Shown one piece after another: positions 1 to 6,999 of a stretch of 23,927 nucleotides of DNA. The notes below the pieces were generated by a model, which had not been told where the DNA came from, searched no databases, and worked only from the letters and a program-made list of their open reading frames with translations. Within the stretch, counting starts at the first letter, position 1. Every line of letters starts with the position of its first letter. Made by a program: the position numbers and the translations under genes. Source of the DNA: an uncultured Ruminococcus sp. (lineage in GTDB: Bacteria; Bacillota; Clostridia; Oscillospirales; Ruminococcaceae); assembly GCA_900540005.1 (NCBI GenBank), contig UQEM01000023.1, positions 1 through 23,927 of the forward strand, in the 5' to 3' direction.

Positions 1-64
1 TGAAATTTTGCCGAAAAGATGCGTTGTTAGGCTTAGTGTCAACACGACCTAAAAATACAAATGA

Positions 65-93
65 AAAAGCGGACTTATAAAAAGCCCGCTTTT
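65..93 (-). terminator. Intrinsic terminator of rpsU
   Basis: On the minus strand a 12-bp stem (one G-U pair) closes a 5-base loop, with arms at 82-93 and 65-76. It is followed by a short T run. It begins 27 bases after the rpsU stop, so it fits rho-independent termination of the rpsU transcript. In bases 1-64 beyond it I see no gene. Confidence 0.85.
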
Positions 94-120
94 ATCAACT
101 TTTCTTAATGCTGCAAGGAA

Positions 121-294
121 TTAATACTTGCGCTTACGAGCTGCCTCAGACTTCTTCTTGCGCTTTACTGAAGGCTTTTCGTAGTGTTCTCTCTTACGAA
201 CCTCTGCGATAACACCGTCCTTTGCACATGATCTCTTGAATCTCTTCAGAGCTGTGTCTAAAGACTCGTTCTTACCAACACGAACTTCTGCCAC
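121..294 (-). CDS. rpsU: 30S ribosomal protein bS21
   Basis: Encodes 57 residues, the normal size for bS21, a small basic protein of the 30S platform near the anti-Shine-Dalgarno end of 16S rRNA. The protein starts [20 protein letters not shown] and ends in a lysine/arginine-rich tail, both typical of the family. The start codon is GTG at 292-294, preceded by a GGGAGGG ribosome binding site at 302-308 with suitable spacing; no in-frame ATG is better placed. It lies downstream of leuS on the same strand but has its own consensus promoter (420-448), a folded leader of about 118 bases and its own terminator, so it can be expressed independently of leuS. Confidence 0.95.
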   Translation of the reverse strand: MAEVRVGKNESLDTALKRFKRSCAKDGVIAEVRKREHYEKPSVKRKKKSEAARKRKY

Positions 295-412
295 TTAATT
301 TCCCTCCCTTATATCAGAGGTTGGCGGAGCGTAAGCTCCACTCATCTATACTAATCACTCAAAGAGTGTCAGTCAGCATAACCCTCAAAAACATAGATAT
401 GCAGAATCAATA
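295..412 (-). promoter_or_regulatory. Structured 5' leader of rpsU
   Basis: This is the region between the expected transcription start and the GTG start of rpsU. On the minus strand it can form a hairpin at 350-373 (10 bp with one bulge, loop TTT) and a second at 324-341 (7 bp, TTAC loop, one G-U). A CCTC just downstream (317-320) could pair with the GAGG of the ribosome binding site. The arrangement resembles autogenous ribosomal-protein leaders, but I do not recognise a named family; the regulatory role is inference. Confidence 0.45.
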
Positions 413-419
413 TAATAAT

Positions 420-448
420 ATTTTATCACATTTCTGTAAGCTTGTCAA
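420..448 (-). promoter_or_regulatory. SigmaA-type promoter of rpsU
   Basis: On the minus strand: TTGACA (443-448), a 17-base spacer, then TAAAAT (420-425), with TG one base upstream of the -10 (extended -10). The -35 box lies inside a perfect 15-base palindrome (438-452, arms AAGCTTG/CAAGCTT around a single base). The promoter sits 28 bases beyond the leuS stop and points at rpsU. Confidence 0.85.
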
Positions 449-475
449 GCTTTTTTTCATTTCTTGGAAAATTCG

Positions 476-2881
476 TTATTTTGCAACAATATTAACAAGC
501 TTATTTGGTACATATATCTGCTTGATGATATTCTTGCCGTCAGTTGCTTCCTTGACCTTCTCATCTGCAAGAGCCTGAGCAATCACGGAATTCTTGTCGG
601 CATCAACCGCGATATTCAGCTTAGCCTTGAGCTTTCCGTTGACCTGAACAACGATCTCGACCGTATCGTCAACGCAGAATGCAGGATCATAGCTTACCCA
701 GCTCTGCTCACTGAGCACTGTGCCGAATGCGGCATTGTACATCTCCTCGGAGATATGCGGAGCAAACGGGTAGAGCAATGTGCAGAACGCACCGAGTTCA
801 GCCTTATTGATAGAGCCTGCCGCATAAATATCGTTTATGAGTGTCATCAGGGCAGCGATAGCCGTGTTGAACTTCATTGCTTCAATGTCCTCGGAAACCT
901 TCTTAATGGTCTTGTGGAAGTTTGAGCGGAGCTTGTCGCTGTACTCGCTGCCGTCACAGAGCATATCCTGAAGTCCCCATACACGGTCAACGAATCTCTT
1001 ACAGCCCTTGATGCTTGACTCGCTCCACGGAGCAGCCTTCTCATAGTCGCCCATGAAAAGAACGTAAAGTCTGAGAACATCAGCGCCGTACTCCTCAACA
1101 ACATCATTCGGGTCGATCACGTTTCCTCTCGACTTTGACATTTTCTCTCCGTCAGGGCCGAGAATGAGTCCCTGAGCGGTTCTCTTTGCGTAAGGCTCGG
1201 GAGTGGGTACGAGATCGAGGTCATAGAGGAACTTGTGCCAGAAACGGCTGTAGATCATATGACGTGTAACGTGCTCCATGCCTCCGTTGTACCAGTCAAC
1301 CGGCATCCAGTATTTAAGAGACTCCTGAGACGCAAACTCTTTATCGTTATTCGGATCACAGTAACGGAGGAAGTACCACGATGAACCTGCCCACTGCGGC
1401 ATTGTATCAGTCTCGCGGCGTGCGTCCTTTCCGCACTTGGGGCACTTGCACTTAACAAAGCTGTCTATCTTTGCAAGCGGACTTTCGCCGTCCGTGCCGG
1501 GTTCAAAGTTCTCAACCGGCGGAAGTCTCAGCGGAAGTTCCTCATAAGGAACTGCAACCATGCCGCAGTTGTCACAGTGAACGATCGGGATAGGCTCGCC
1601 CCAGTATCTCTGACGGTTGAATGCCCAGTCCTTCATCTTGTACTGAACACCCTTCTCGCCGATGCCGTTGGCTTCGAGATATTCGAGCATTTTCGCAATA
1701 GCTTCCTTCTTGTTTGAAATTCCGTTGAGTTCGCCGGAATTTACCATCTCTCCGTCGCCTGTATAAGCTTCCTTGGAGATGTCGCCGCCCTTTATAACCT
1801 CAATTATATCAATGCCGAATTTCTTGGCAAAGTCATAGTCTCTTGTGTCATGTGCAGGAACAGCCATGATAGCTCCTGTACCGTAACCCATCATTACATA
1901 GTCGGATATATATATCGGTATCTCCTTGCCTGTAATGGGATTAACAGCGGTAAGACCTTCGATCTTCACGCCTGTCTTATCCTTTACAAGCTGAGTTCTC
2001 TCGAACTCGCTCTTTTTTGCACACTCTGCCTTATAGTCGTCAAGAGCCTGTATATTTGCGATAGAATCGCGGTATTTCTGAATGATCGGGTGCTCCGGAG
2101 CAATTACCATAAAGGTTACGCCATAGAGAGTATCAGGACGTGTGGTATAGATCCTGAGCTTTTCGTCCTGTTCCTTGATCTTGAAGTTAACAAACGCACC
2201 TGTTGACTTGCCTATCCAGTTCTGCTGCTGGAGTTTTACATTGGGCAGATAGTCAACCGTTTCAAGTCCCTCAAGGAGCTTGTCGGCATACTCTGTAATA
2301 CGCAGATACCATACCTCTTTTGTTTTCTGGATAATATCGCTGTGACACACATCACACTTACCGCCCTGCGAGTCCTCATTTGAAAGTACGACCTTACAGC
2401 TCGGGCAGTAGTTTACAGCGGTCTTGTCGCGGAAAACGAGTCCCTTCTCGAACATTTTGAGGAATATCCACTGTGTCCACTTATAGTAGCGCTCCTCGGT
2501 AGTATCAATGACTCTTGACCAGTCGAAAGAGAATCCGACAGTCTTGAGCTGATTTGTGAACTTCTCTATGTTGCGGTCTGTTACGATCCTCGGGTGAATA
2601 TTCTCCTTGATAGCCGTATTCTCGGTAGGGAGTCCGTATGCGTCAAATCCGATCGGGAAGAGGACATTGTAGCCCTCCATTCTTCTCTTACGGGAAACTA
2701 CCTCAAGGCCCGAATAAGCCTTGATGTGACCAACGTGCATACCGTGACCCGAGGGGTACGGGAATTCTACCAGACCGTAGAACTTCTTCTTGCTGTAGTC
2801 GTCAGAAGCCTTGAATGTGTTATGTTCGTCCCAGTATTTCTGCCATTTGGGTTCAACAGATTTATAGTCATATCTGCTCAT
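476..2881 (-). CDS. leuS: Leucyl-tRNA synthetase
   Basis: Class Ia aminoacyl-tRNA synthetase that joins leucine to tRNA-Leu in the cytoplasm. The 801 residues match bacterial LeuRS. Visible landmarks: the HIGH-type motif HVGH (49-52), a cysteine pair set C159/C162 and C176/C179 (zinc-binding), the CP1 editing domain with TTRPDT (246-251) and GTGAIMAVPAHD (334-345), further cysteines at 436/439 and 478-483, and the catalytic loop KMSKS (580-584) before the anticodon-binding and C-terminal domains. The ATG start has AAAGGA upstream. Only 28 bases separate it from the membrane-protein gene before it, so there is no room for the T-box leader that often precedes leuS in Firmicutes; it is probably co-transcribed with the rsfS cluster. 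Confidence 0.97.
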   Translation of the reverse strand: MSRYDYKSVEPKWQKYWDEHNTFKASDDYSKKKFYGLVEFPYPSGHGMHVGHIKAYSGLEVVSRKRRMEGYNVLFPIGFDAYGLPTENTAIKENIHPRIVTDRNIEKFTNQLKTVGFSFDWSRVIDTTEERYYKWTQWIFLKMFEKGLVFRDKTAVNYCPSCKVVLSNEDSQGGKCDVCHSDIIQKTKEVWYLRITEYADKLLEGLETVDYLPNVKLQQQNWIGKSTGAFVNFKIKEQDEKLRIYTTRPDTLYGVTFMVIAPEHPIIQKYRDSIANIQALDDYKAECAKKSEFERTQLVKDKTGVKIEGLTAVNPITGKEIPIYISDYVMMGYGTGAIMAVPAHDTRDYDFAKKFGIDIIEVIKGGDISKEAYTGDGEMVNSGELNGISNKKEAIAKMLEYLEANGIGEKGVQYKMKDWAFNRQRYWGEPIPIVHCDNCGMVAVPYEELPLRLPPVENFEPGTDGESPLAKIDSFVKCKCPKCGKDARRETDTMPQWAGSSWYFLRYCDPNNDKEFASQESLKYWMPVDWYNGGMEHVTRHMIYSRFWHKFLYDLDLVPTPEPYAKRTAQGLILGPDGEKMSKSRGNVIDPNDVVEEYGADVLRLYVLFMGDYEKAAPWSESSIKGCKRFVDRVWGLQDMLCDGSEYSDKLRSNFHKTIKKVSEDIEAMKFNTAIAALMTLINDIYAAGSINKAELGAFCTLLYPFAPHISEEMYNAAFGTVLSEQSWVSYDPAFCVDDTVEIVVQVNGKLKAKLNIAVDADKNSVIAQALADEKVKEATDGKNIIKQIYVPNKLVNIVAK

Positions 2882-2909
2882 TTATATCATTCCTTTGCAA
2901 AATTTAATT

Positions 2910-3266
2910 TTATTTTCTGCCGAATAAATCCTGCCATTCATTGGTGAAGTGTTCCTTTACAGGAGCAACGAAGCAGAGTACTGCCGCAAAGCCGATGTCG
3001 GCTATTCCCTCCAGGAGATATATCCAGTTGCTGCCGATATTTGAAATATTGTCCGGAAGATGTACCAGTGCGACAATAGCAAGGTAAGCTGCGACAACAT
3101 AGTTGATGAATCTGTATCCCGAAAACATTGCAACTCCGAAAATGAGGGCAAGTATGAGTTCGCCGGCATTCATGCCGCCGAGTATGCCGTTGAGGATTAT
3201 CTTAATTATGAGGTAAACCGTTATGCCGACAGTAATGGTTCTTCCCTGCTGATTATTTGTTCTCAT
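2910..3266 (-). CDS. Small four-helix membrane protein, function unknown
   Basis: I do not recognise this family. The 118-residue product has a short polar N-terminus (MRTNNQQGR) and four likely membrane helices: about residues 11-30, 36-50, 54-70 and 82-100. It ends in a charged tail (NEWQDLFGRK). I chose the ATG at 3266 because AAAGGAG sits 7 bases before it; the in-frame ATG 6 bases upstream is too close to that site. The start overlaps the end of rsfS by 14 bases, suggesting translational coupling, and leuS follows 28 bases downstream. The topology is seen in the sequence; any role in wall or membrane biology would be a guess from context. Confidence 0.75.
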   Translation of the reverse strand: MRTNNQQGRTITVGITVYLIIKIILNGILGGMNAGELILALIFGVAMFSGYRFINYVVAAYLAIVALVHLPDNISNIGSNWIYLLEGIADIGFAAVLCFVAPVKEHFTNEWQDLFGRK

Positions 3267-3630
3267 TTTCATTCTCCTTTACGACAAGGCTGCTGATGTC
3301 GATCTGCTCGCCGTCAGCCCACAAGCCCTCAAGCTTGTAGAATTTTCTTGTGTCCTTGAAGAAAACGTGGATAATGATATCGCCGTAGTCGAGCACGATC
3401 CATGTATTACCCGTATCTGCCTCGCGGCGGAGTGGTTCGACACCGTTCTGTGAAAGGCGAAACTCCACCTCGTCTGCAAGAGTTCTTGCATGAGTGTTGC
3501 TCGTACCGTTTACAATAACAAAGTAATCTGCGAGAATGGTGATATCGCCAACCTTTATCGCCTGAATATCCTCGCCTCTCTTACTGTCGAGAGTTTTTAC
3601 TATAAGTTCTAATTTTTCCTGTACATTCAT
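3253..3630 (-). CDS. rsfS: Ribosomal silencing factor RsfS
   Basis: Member of the RsfS/Iojap/DUF143 family (YqeL in Bacillus). RsfS binds uL14 on the 50S subunit and blocks subunit joining when nutrients are limiting. The 125 residues cover the whole domain, with the typical core TGNTWIVLDYGDIIIHVF and the following YKLEGLWADG. The ATG start has AAAGGA about 10 bases upstream, a rather long spacing. It lies 29 bases after the LCP gene and overlaps the next membrane-protein gene by 14 bases. Its place after yhbY, nadD and yqeK matches the conserved Firmicutes cluster. Confidence 0.95.
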   Translation of the reverse strand: MNVQEKLELIVKTLDSKRGEDIQAIKVGDITILADYFVIVNGTSNTHARTLADEVEFRLSQNGVEPLRREADTGNTWIVLDYGDIIIHVFFKDTRKFYKLEGLWADGEQIDISSLVVKENENENK

Positions 3631-3659
3631 CAGATCTCAGTCCTTTCTCTGGGGTCTTA

Positions 3660-5246
3660 TCAGCCTCGCGGAGGTTCGGTTGCGTTTTCCATCTGGTCAA
3701 GAGTTGCCGCCGTATCATCGAATCCGACATAGTTGTAGTCAGTAACATATTCAACAAGAGCCGTGTCACTCGATGTCATGGGATTCTGGTACGGGCGGAA
3801 ATACTCATTGAGCATATCTATTGTTGCCTGCTTATGGACAGAGTAAATGCTTACACGGTTTCCGTTTGCGTCATAATAGTCTGCGCCCTCTCCGGGAACC
3901 ATATTTACAGTAACATTCTCCATTGAAAGCGTGGAAGCAAAATCAGCAAGCTTGCTGAGGTCGTCAACGCTCATATCTGTTGCGATCCACTCATTCTTGT
4001 AGATAGTATTGAGGTAGCTGTAGAGCTTCACTCTGCCCTCGTTGTTCACGATATCGAAAAGCTTGTTCATTGCGGCAGCCATAAAGCGGCGCTGATTCTG
4101 AACTCTGCCGAGGTCGCCCTGAAGCCAGTCATGGCGGAAACGAATGAACCACTCTGCCTGTTCACCGCTAAGTGTAACATTGCCTGCCGGAATTATCTTA
4201 TCCGCTTCGTAAACTATCTCATTATCGAGAGTTATCGGGATACCGCCGATAAGGTCGACCATGTCAACGATATCAAAGCAGGCTGTCGTAACATAGGCAT
4301 CTATCGGTATGCCGAAGTTTTCCTGAACTGCATTTACAACGCGCTGGATAGGAGTAATGGACTGATCGCCCCATGTATAGATACTGTTGAACTTGCAGGT
4401 CGGATTGCTTGTGTAGTCCGGAAGCGCGGTATCACGGGGGATCTGAAGGATATTCAGCTTTCCGCCTGCAATATCGAACTGACAAACCCAGTCAACGTCG
4501 GTATTGTACTCCTCCTCGTCAAAGCCAAGGAAAAGAACGGTATACTGTCCCTCAACAAGCTGAGGAAGGTCAAGACCGTCGCTGTAGTCGACTGTGATCA
4601 TATCCGGGTTGACATTAAAGTCCTGAGTAGGCTTCTCAAGCGGGCCTTCAAGATTTACAAGGGGTTTCCAGCGCTTAAAATATGTTATGATCGAAACGCG
4701 TTCATTCGGCTGTCCTTTTTCCTTGTACCAAAGGATAGGCATATTCAGGACGAGCGCGAATATCAGTATCAGGCTCACAGCTATTGAACCTGTCTTGACA
4801 AGAACATCAGTCCACGAGCGCTTTTCCACTACCTTGCCGTCATGGTGGCGCTTGTCGCGGTAATCGTCATCATAAAGGTTAATGTCATCATAAAAATCAT
4901 CGTCCGCGTCTGAAAAATTCTCCTGCGGCTCGGCAGCATATCTGCCCTGATACTCCTCCGAGGGTTCGGCTTCATGTGCGCCGCGATACTCCTGAGACGG
5001 CTCTGCCTCGTATTTTCCGCGGTATCCGCGAACCGGCTCGACCGCCTCATATCTGCCGTGATACTCGTGTGAAGCAGGAGCTTCATGCTGCGGCTGATAG
5101 GGGTGTGCCTCATGCGCAGGATTATCATCGTTCTCGTGGATATTCCTGCTGCTGTCGATTCTTGTAAGTTTTCTGAGCGGCTTGGGTTTAGATGCAGATC
5201 TGTCAGCAGCTCCGTTGATCTCCTCGTTCATATCCTTCTCGTTCAT
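3660..5246 (-). CDS. LytR-CpsA-Psr (LCP) family wall-polymer ligase
   Basis: LCP proteins transfer undecaprenyl-linked glycopolymers to peptidoglycan on the outer face of the membrane. The 528-residue protein has an unusually long cytoplasmic N-terminus (about 147 residues, acidic and histidine-rich, with 12-13-residue repeats at 61-110), one membrane helix (about 148-174) and an LCP domain (about 235-400). Domain landmarks are FLGFD (239-243), the IPRDT motif with R271/D272, D250, R371 and LGRVQNQRR (379-387), the expected pyrophosphate/metal-binding residues. The usual D-T-M in the first acidic motif reads D-V-D here. I set the start at 5246, where AGAGG is well placed; the open frame extends 25 codons further upstream. 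A 165-base structured gap precedes it. Which polymer it attaches cannot be told. Confidence 0.9.
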   Translation of the reverse strand: MNEKDMNEEINGAADRSASKPKPLRKLTRIDSSRNIHENDDNPAHEAHPYQPQHEAPASHEYHGRYEAVEPVRGYRGKYEAEPSQEYRGAHEAEPSEEYQGRYAAEPQENFSDADDDFYDDINLYDDDYRDKRHHDGKVVEKRSWTDVLVKTGSIAVSLILIFALVLNMPILWYKEKGQPNERVSIITYFKRWKPLVNLEGPLEKPTQDFNVNPDMITVDYSDGLDLPQLVEGQYTVLFLGFDEEEYNTDVDWVCQFDIAGGKLNILQIPRDTALPDYTSNPTCKFNSIYTWGDQSITPIQRVVNAVQENFGIPIDAYVTTACFDIVDMVDLIGGIPITLDNEIVYEADKIIPAGNVTLSGEQAEWFIRFRHDWLQGDLGRVQNQRRFMAAAMNKLFDIVNNEGRVKLYSYLNTIYKNEWIATDMSVDDLSKLADFASTLSMENVTVNMVPGEGADYYDANGNRVSIYSVHKQATIDMLNEYFRPYQNPMTSSDTALVEYVTDYNYVGFDDTAATLDQMENATEPPRG

Positions 5247-5279
5247 TATTGTCCTCTTTTCAGATTTCCTTTGTTTCTT

Positions 5280-5307
5280 TATAGCAATACAACAAAATAC
5301 TGCTATA
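5280..5307 (-). promoter_or_regulatory. 28-base inverted repeat upstream of the LCP gene
   Basis: Arms at 5298-5307 and 5280-5289 pair over 10 bp on the minus strand (one G-U) around an 8-base loop. A possible -10 (TATAAA, 5278-5283) overlaps one arm, but I find no good -35. No T run follows, so it is not a terminator. It could be an operator or an RNA switch element; see also the hairpin at 5351-5395. Confidence 0.45.
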
Positions 5308-5350
5308 GATCCTGTTCTCACAAATATCCTGCGCGCTTTCAGCAGTATCT

Positions 5351-5395
5351 GAAATGCTCCGTGACAAAAATCAGTTTTGCCGCGGCGAGCATTTC
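5351..5395 (-). promoter_or_regulatory. Large RNA hairpin between yqeK and the LCP gene
   Basis: A 9-bp perfect outer stem (5387-5395 with 5351-5359) and a 7-bp inner stem (5375-5381 with 5363-5369, one G-U) around a 5-base loop. It starts 16 bases after the yqeK stop and lacks a T run, so it is not a standard terminator. It may be a processing or stability element, or part of a leader controlling the LCP gene. Confidence 0.5.
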
Positions 5396-5411
5396 CTTGG
5401 GAGAAAGTTCA

Positions 5412-6593
5412 TTATTTTTGCAGTCTTAAATAAAAGTTATATCCCTCTGCCGTGCATGGCGGTATGAATCCGCCCTTTTTGACAACGGACTTTATGGAGA
5501 ACGCAAAAGCCTCCAGCATTGCCGCGTTGAGGTCAGTATAGGCAAGTTTACGAATTTTATCCACATCTTTATAGTCTCTGTCGGCTGAAATAAGGTCGCC
5601 CATGTAGACGATCTCCTCAAGCAGGCTCATGCCAGCCCTTCCGACAGTGTGGAATCTTACTGCGTTCAGGATATCTATGTCCTCTATCCTGAATTCGGTC
5701 TTGATAAAATATGCACCTGCGACAGCGTGCCAGAGCGAGCGGGTTTCAAGTTCCTCCCTGCAAACGGTAAACACATTGTTGTCGGCAAGTCTTTTCTGCT
5801 CATCGGAAGGGAGTTCCTTGCAGATATCATGAAGAAGTCCCGCAAAATAAGCCTTATTCGGATCTTCGCCGTATCTCTCAGCAAGTTTTCTGCACTCCTC
5901 CGCAACATTCAGCGAATGGGTGTAGCGTTTTGCTGAAAGGTTTTCTTTGAGATATTTCTTTTTTGTCTCGGGATCGTAAAGCATTTTTTTGTCACCTCTC
6001 AATGAATATAATCCCTTCAATCTTATATATTGTACTACATTTTTGTCAAGATAGCAAGTAAAATCCTTATTTTTTGCGATTTTTTTTCTTATTTCGGTGG
6101 AAGAAATTACTAACGGTAAGGACTCAGAAACGTATATTTTGCCCAATTTTTTAAGTTCCTGCGACCTTTTTTTAAGTTCTGCGGAATCTCCCTCGTGCCT
6201 TGAAATGACACAGAGAGATGCCTGCGCAAGAATTTTTTCATAGCAGAACCACTTGTCAAATGAGAGCAGCATATCGCTTCCCACAAGGAGAAAAAGCTCG
6301 TCATCGGGAAATCTGCTGCGGAAATACTCAACAGTGTAAATGGTATAGCTTACTCTGTCAGAGCGCAGCTCATAATCGCAAACCTCGAAAAGCGGCTCGT
6401 TCGCACAGGCAAGCCTGAGCATTTCAAGTCTGTCCTCAGCCGCAGCGTATTCAGTCATTGAGCGGTGAGGTGATATCCTTGACGGCACAAAAAATATCCT
6501 GTCAAGCGAAAACTCAGCCGCCGCCGTCTTTGCAAGGTGTATGTGCCCGTTGTGAACGGGATTGAAGCTCCCGCCGAATATTCCTATACGCAT
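5412..6593 (-). CDS. nadD-yqeK: Nicotinate-nucleotide adenylyltransferase fused to a YqeK-type HD hydrolase
   Basis: One open frame of 393 residues carries two proteins that are usually separate. Residues 1-196 are NadD, which makes nicotinate adenine dinucleotide from NaMN and ATP: GGSFNPVHNGH (7-17) and the ISSTEIR motif (163-169) are the expected nucleotidyltransferase signatures. Residues 204-393 are YqeK, an HD-domain family shown in other Firmicutes to cleave diadenosine tetraphosphate: H226, H255-D256, H289, H315 and D333 are plausible metal ligands. The start ATG has a strong AGGAGGTG site. At the junction a perfect internal ribosome binding site and ATG (5984) could give separate 190-residue YqeK. 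Either a true fusion or a one-base sequence or assembly difference in the 7-A run is possible. Confidence 0.9.
   Translation of the reverse strand: MRIGIFGGSFNPVHNGHIHLAKTAAAEFSLDRIFFVPSRISPHRSMTEYAAAEDRLEMLRLACANEPLFEVCDYELRSDRVSYTIYTVEYFRSRFPDDELFLLVGSDMLLSFDKWFCYEKILAQASLCVISRHEGDSAELKKRSQELKKLGKIYVSESLPLVISSTEIRKKIAKNKDFTCYLDKNVVQYIRLKGLYSLRGDKKMLYDPETKKKYLKENLSAKRYTHSLNVAEECRKLAERYGEDPNKAYFAGLLHDICKELPSDEQKRLADNNVFTVCREELETRSLWHAVAGAYFIKTEFRIEDIDILNAVRFHTVGRAGMSLLEEIVYMGDLISADRDYKDVDKIRKLAYTDLNAAMLEAFAFSIKSVVKKGGFIPPCTAEGYNFYLRLQK
5992..5998 (-). promoter_or_regulatory. Internal ribosome binding site for yqeK inside the fused frame
   Basis: GAGGTGA, a 7-base match to the 16S anti-Shine-Dalgarno, lies exactly 7 bases before an in-frame ATG at 5984 (codon 204). 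It falls where an unfused NadD would normally end (after YIRLKGLY). It suggests that YqeK is, or recently was, translated from its own start. Confidence 0.7.
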
Positions 6594-6614
6594 TCAGCAC
6601 CTCCTGCTGCCAAA

Positions 6615-6634
6615 GCACCGTGTCGTTTCGGTGC
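6615..6634 (-). promoter_or_regulatory. Hairpin just upstream of nadD
   Basis: GCACCG/CGGTGC 6-bp stem with an 8-base loop, ending about 10 bases before the nadD ribosome binding site. No T run follows. Together with the hairpin at 6667-6683 it fills the 96-base yhbY-nadD gap. Function unknown. Confidence 0.4.
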
Positions 6635-6666
6635 GGTTATTTTTCAAGTGAGCCTGCGCCGCATTC

Positions 6667-6683
6667 GGACGCTCTCCGCGTCC
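6667..6683 (-). promoter_or_regulatory. Hairpin immediately after yhbY
   Basis: GGACGC/GCGTCC 6-bp stem with a 5-base loop, starting 6 bases after the yhbY stop. It lacks a T run and so is a poor terminator; it may protect or process the message between yhbY and nadD. Confidence 0.4.
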
Positions 6684-6689
6684 CACCGA

Positions 6690-6998
6690 TCACTTCGACT
6701 TAGACTTGGGGATATCCTGTATTACCGGCTCTTTCGGATTACGCTTGAAAAGCACGAACTTGCTGCCGATAACCTGAACTACTTCGGAAGATGTTGCCTG
6801 CGATACTGCGTCTGCCGCCTCTCTTGCACTCCAGCCCGAGTTTTCGAGGACTTTCAGCTTTATAAGCTCTCTCTTGCGGAGAGCCTCGCCGATCTCTTTG
6901 CACATAGCCTCGGTAACTCCGCCCTTGCCTATCTGGAAAATTGTCTCGTATGTTGAAGCGATCCCTTTAAGGTACGCTCTCTGCTTGCTTGTAAGCAT
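6690..6998 (-). CDS. yhbY: YhbY-type ribosome-assembly RNA-binding protein (CRM domain)
   Basis: A 102-residue single CRM-domain protein (YqeI in Bacillus). Family members bind pre-50S particles and take part in ribosome assembly. It begins MLTSKQRAYLKGIA, typical for the family, carries the GKGG loop (24-27), and has the C-terminal VVQVIGSKFVLFKRNP strand followed by a short basic tail. The ATG at 6998 was chosen over in-frame starts further upstream because GGTGA lies 5 bases before it and the family starts here; it begins one base after the rdgB stop. The next gene, nadD, follows after a 96-base gap with two hairpins. Confidence 0.92.
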   Translation of the reverse strand: MLTSKQRAYLKGIASTYETIFQIGKGGVTEAMCKEIGEALRKRELIKLKVLENSGWSAREAADAVSQATSSEVVQVIGSKFVLFKRNPKEPVIQDIPKSKSK

Positions 6999-6999
6999 A

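Noticed and set aside
1..64. Possible gene end upstream of the rpsU terminator
   Set aside because: Too short, with no supported reading frame, ribosome binding site or motif.
438..459. Palindrome followed by a T run on the plus strand, terminator-like
   Set aside because: There is no plus-strand gene ending here; the palindrome overlaps the rpsU -35 box and is better seen as part of that promoter.
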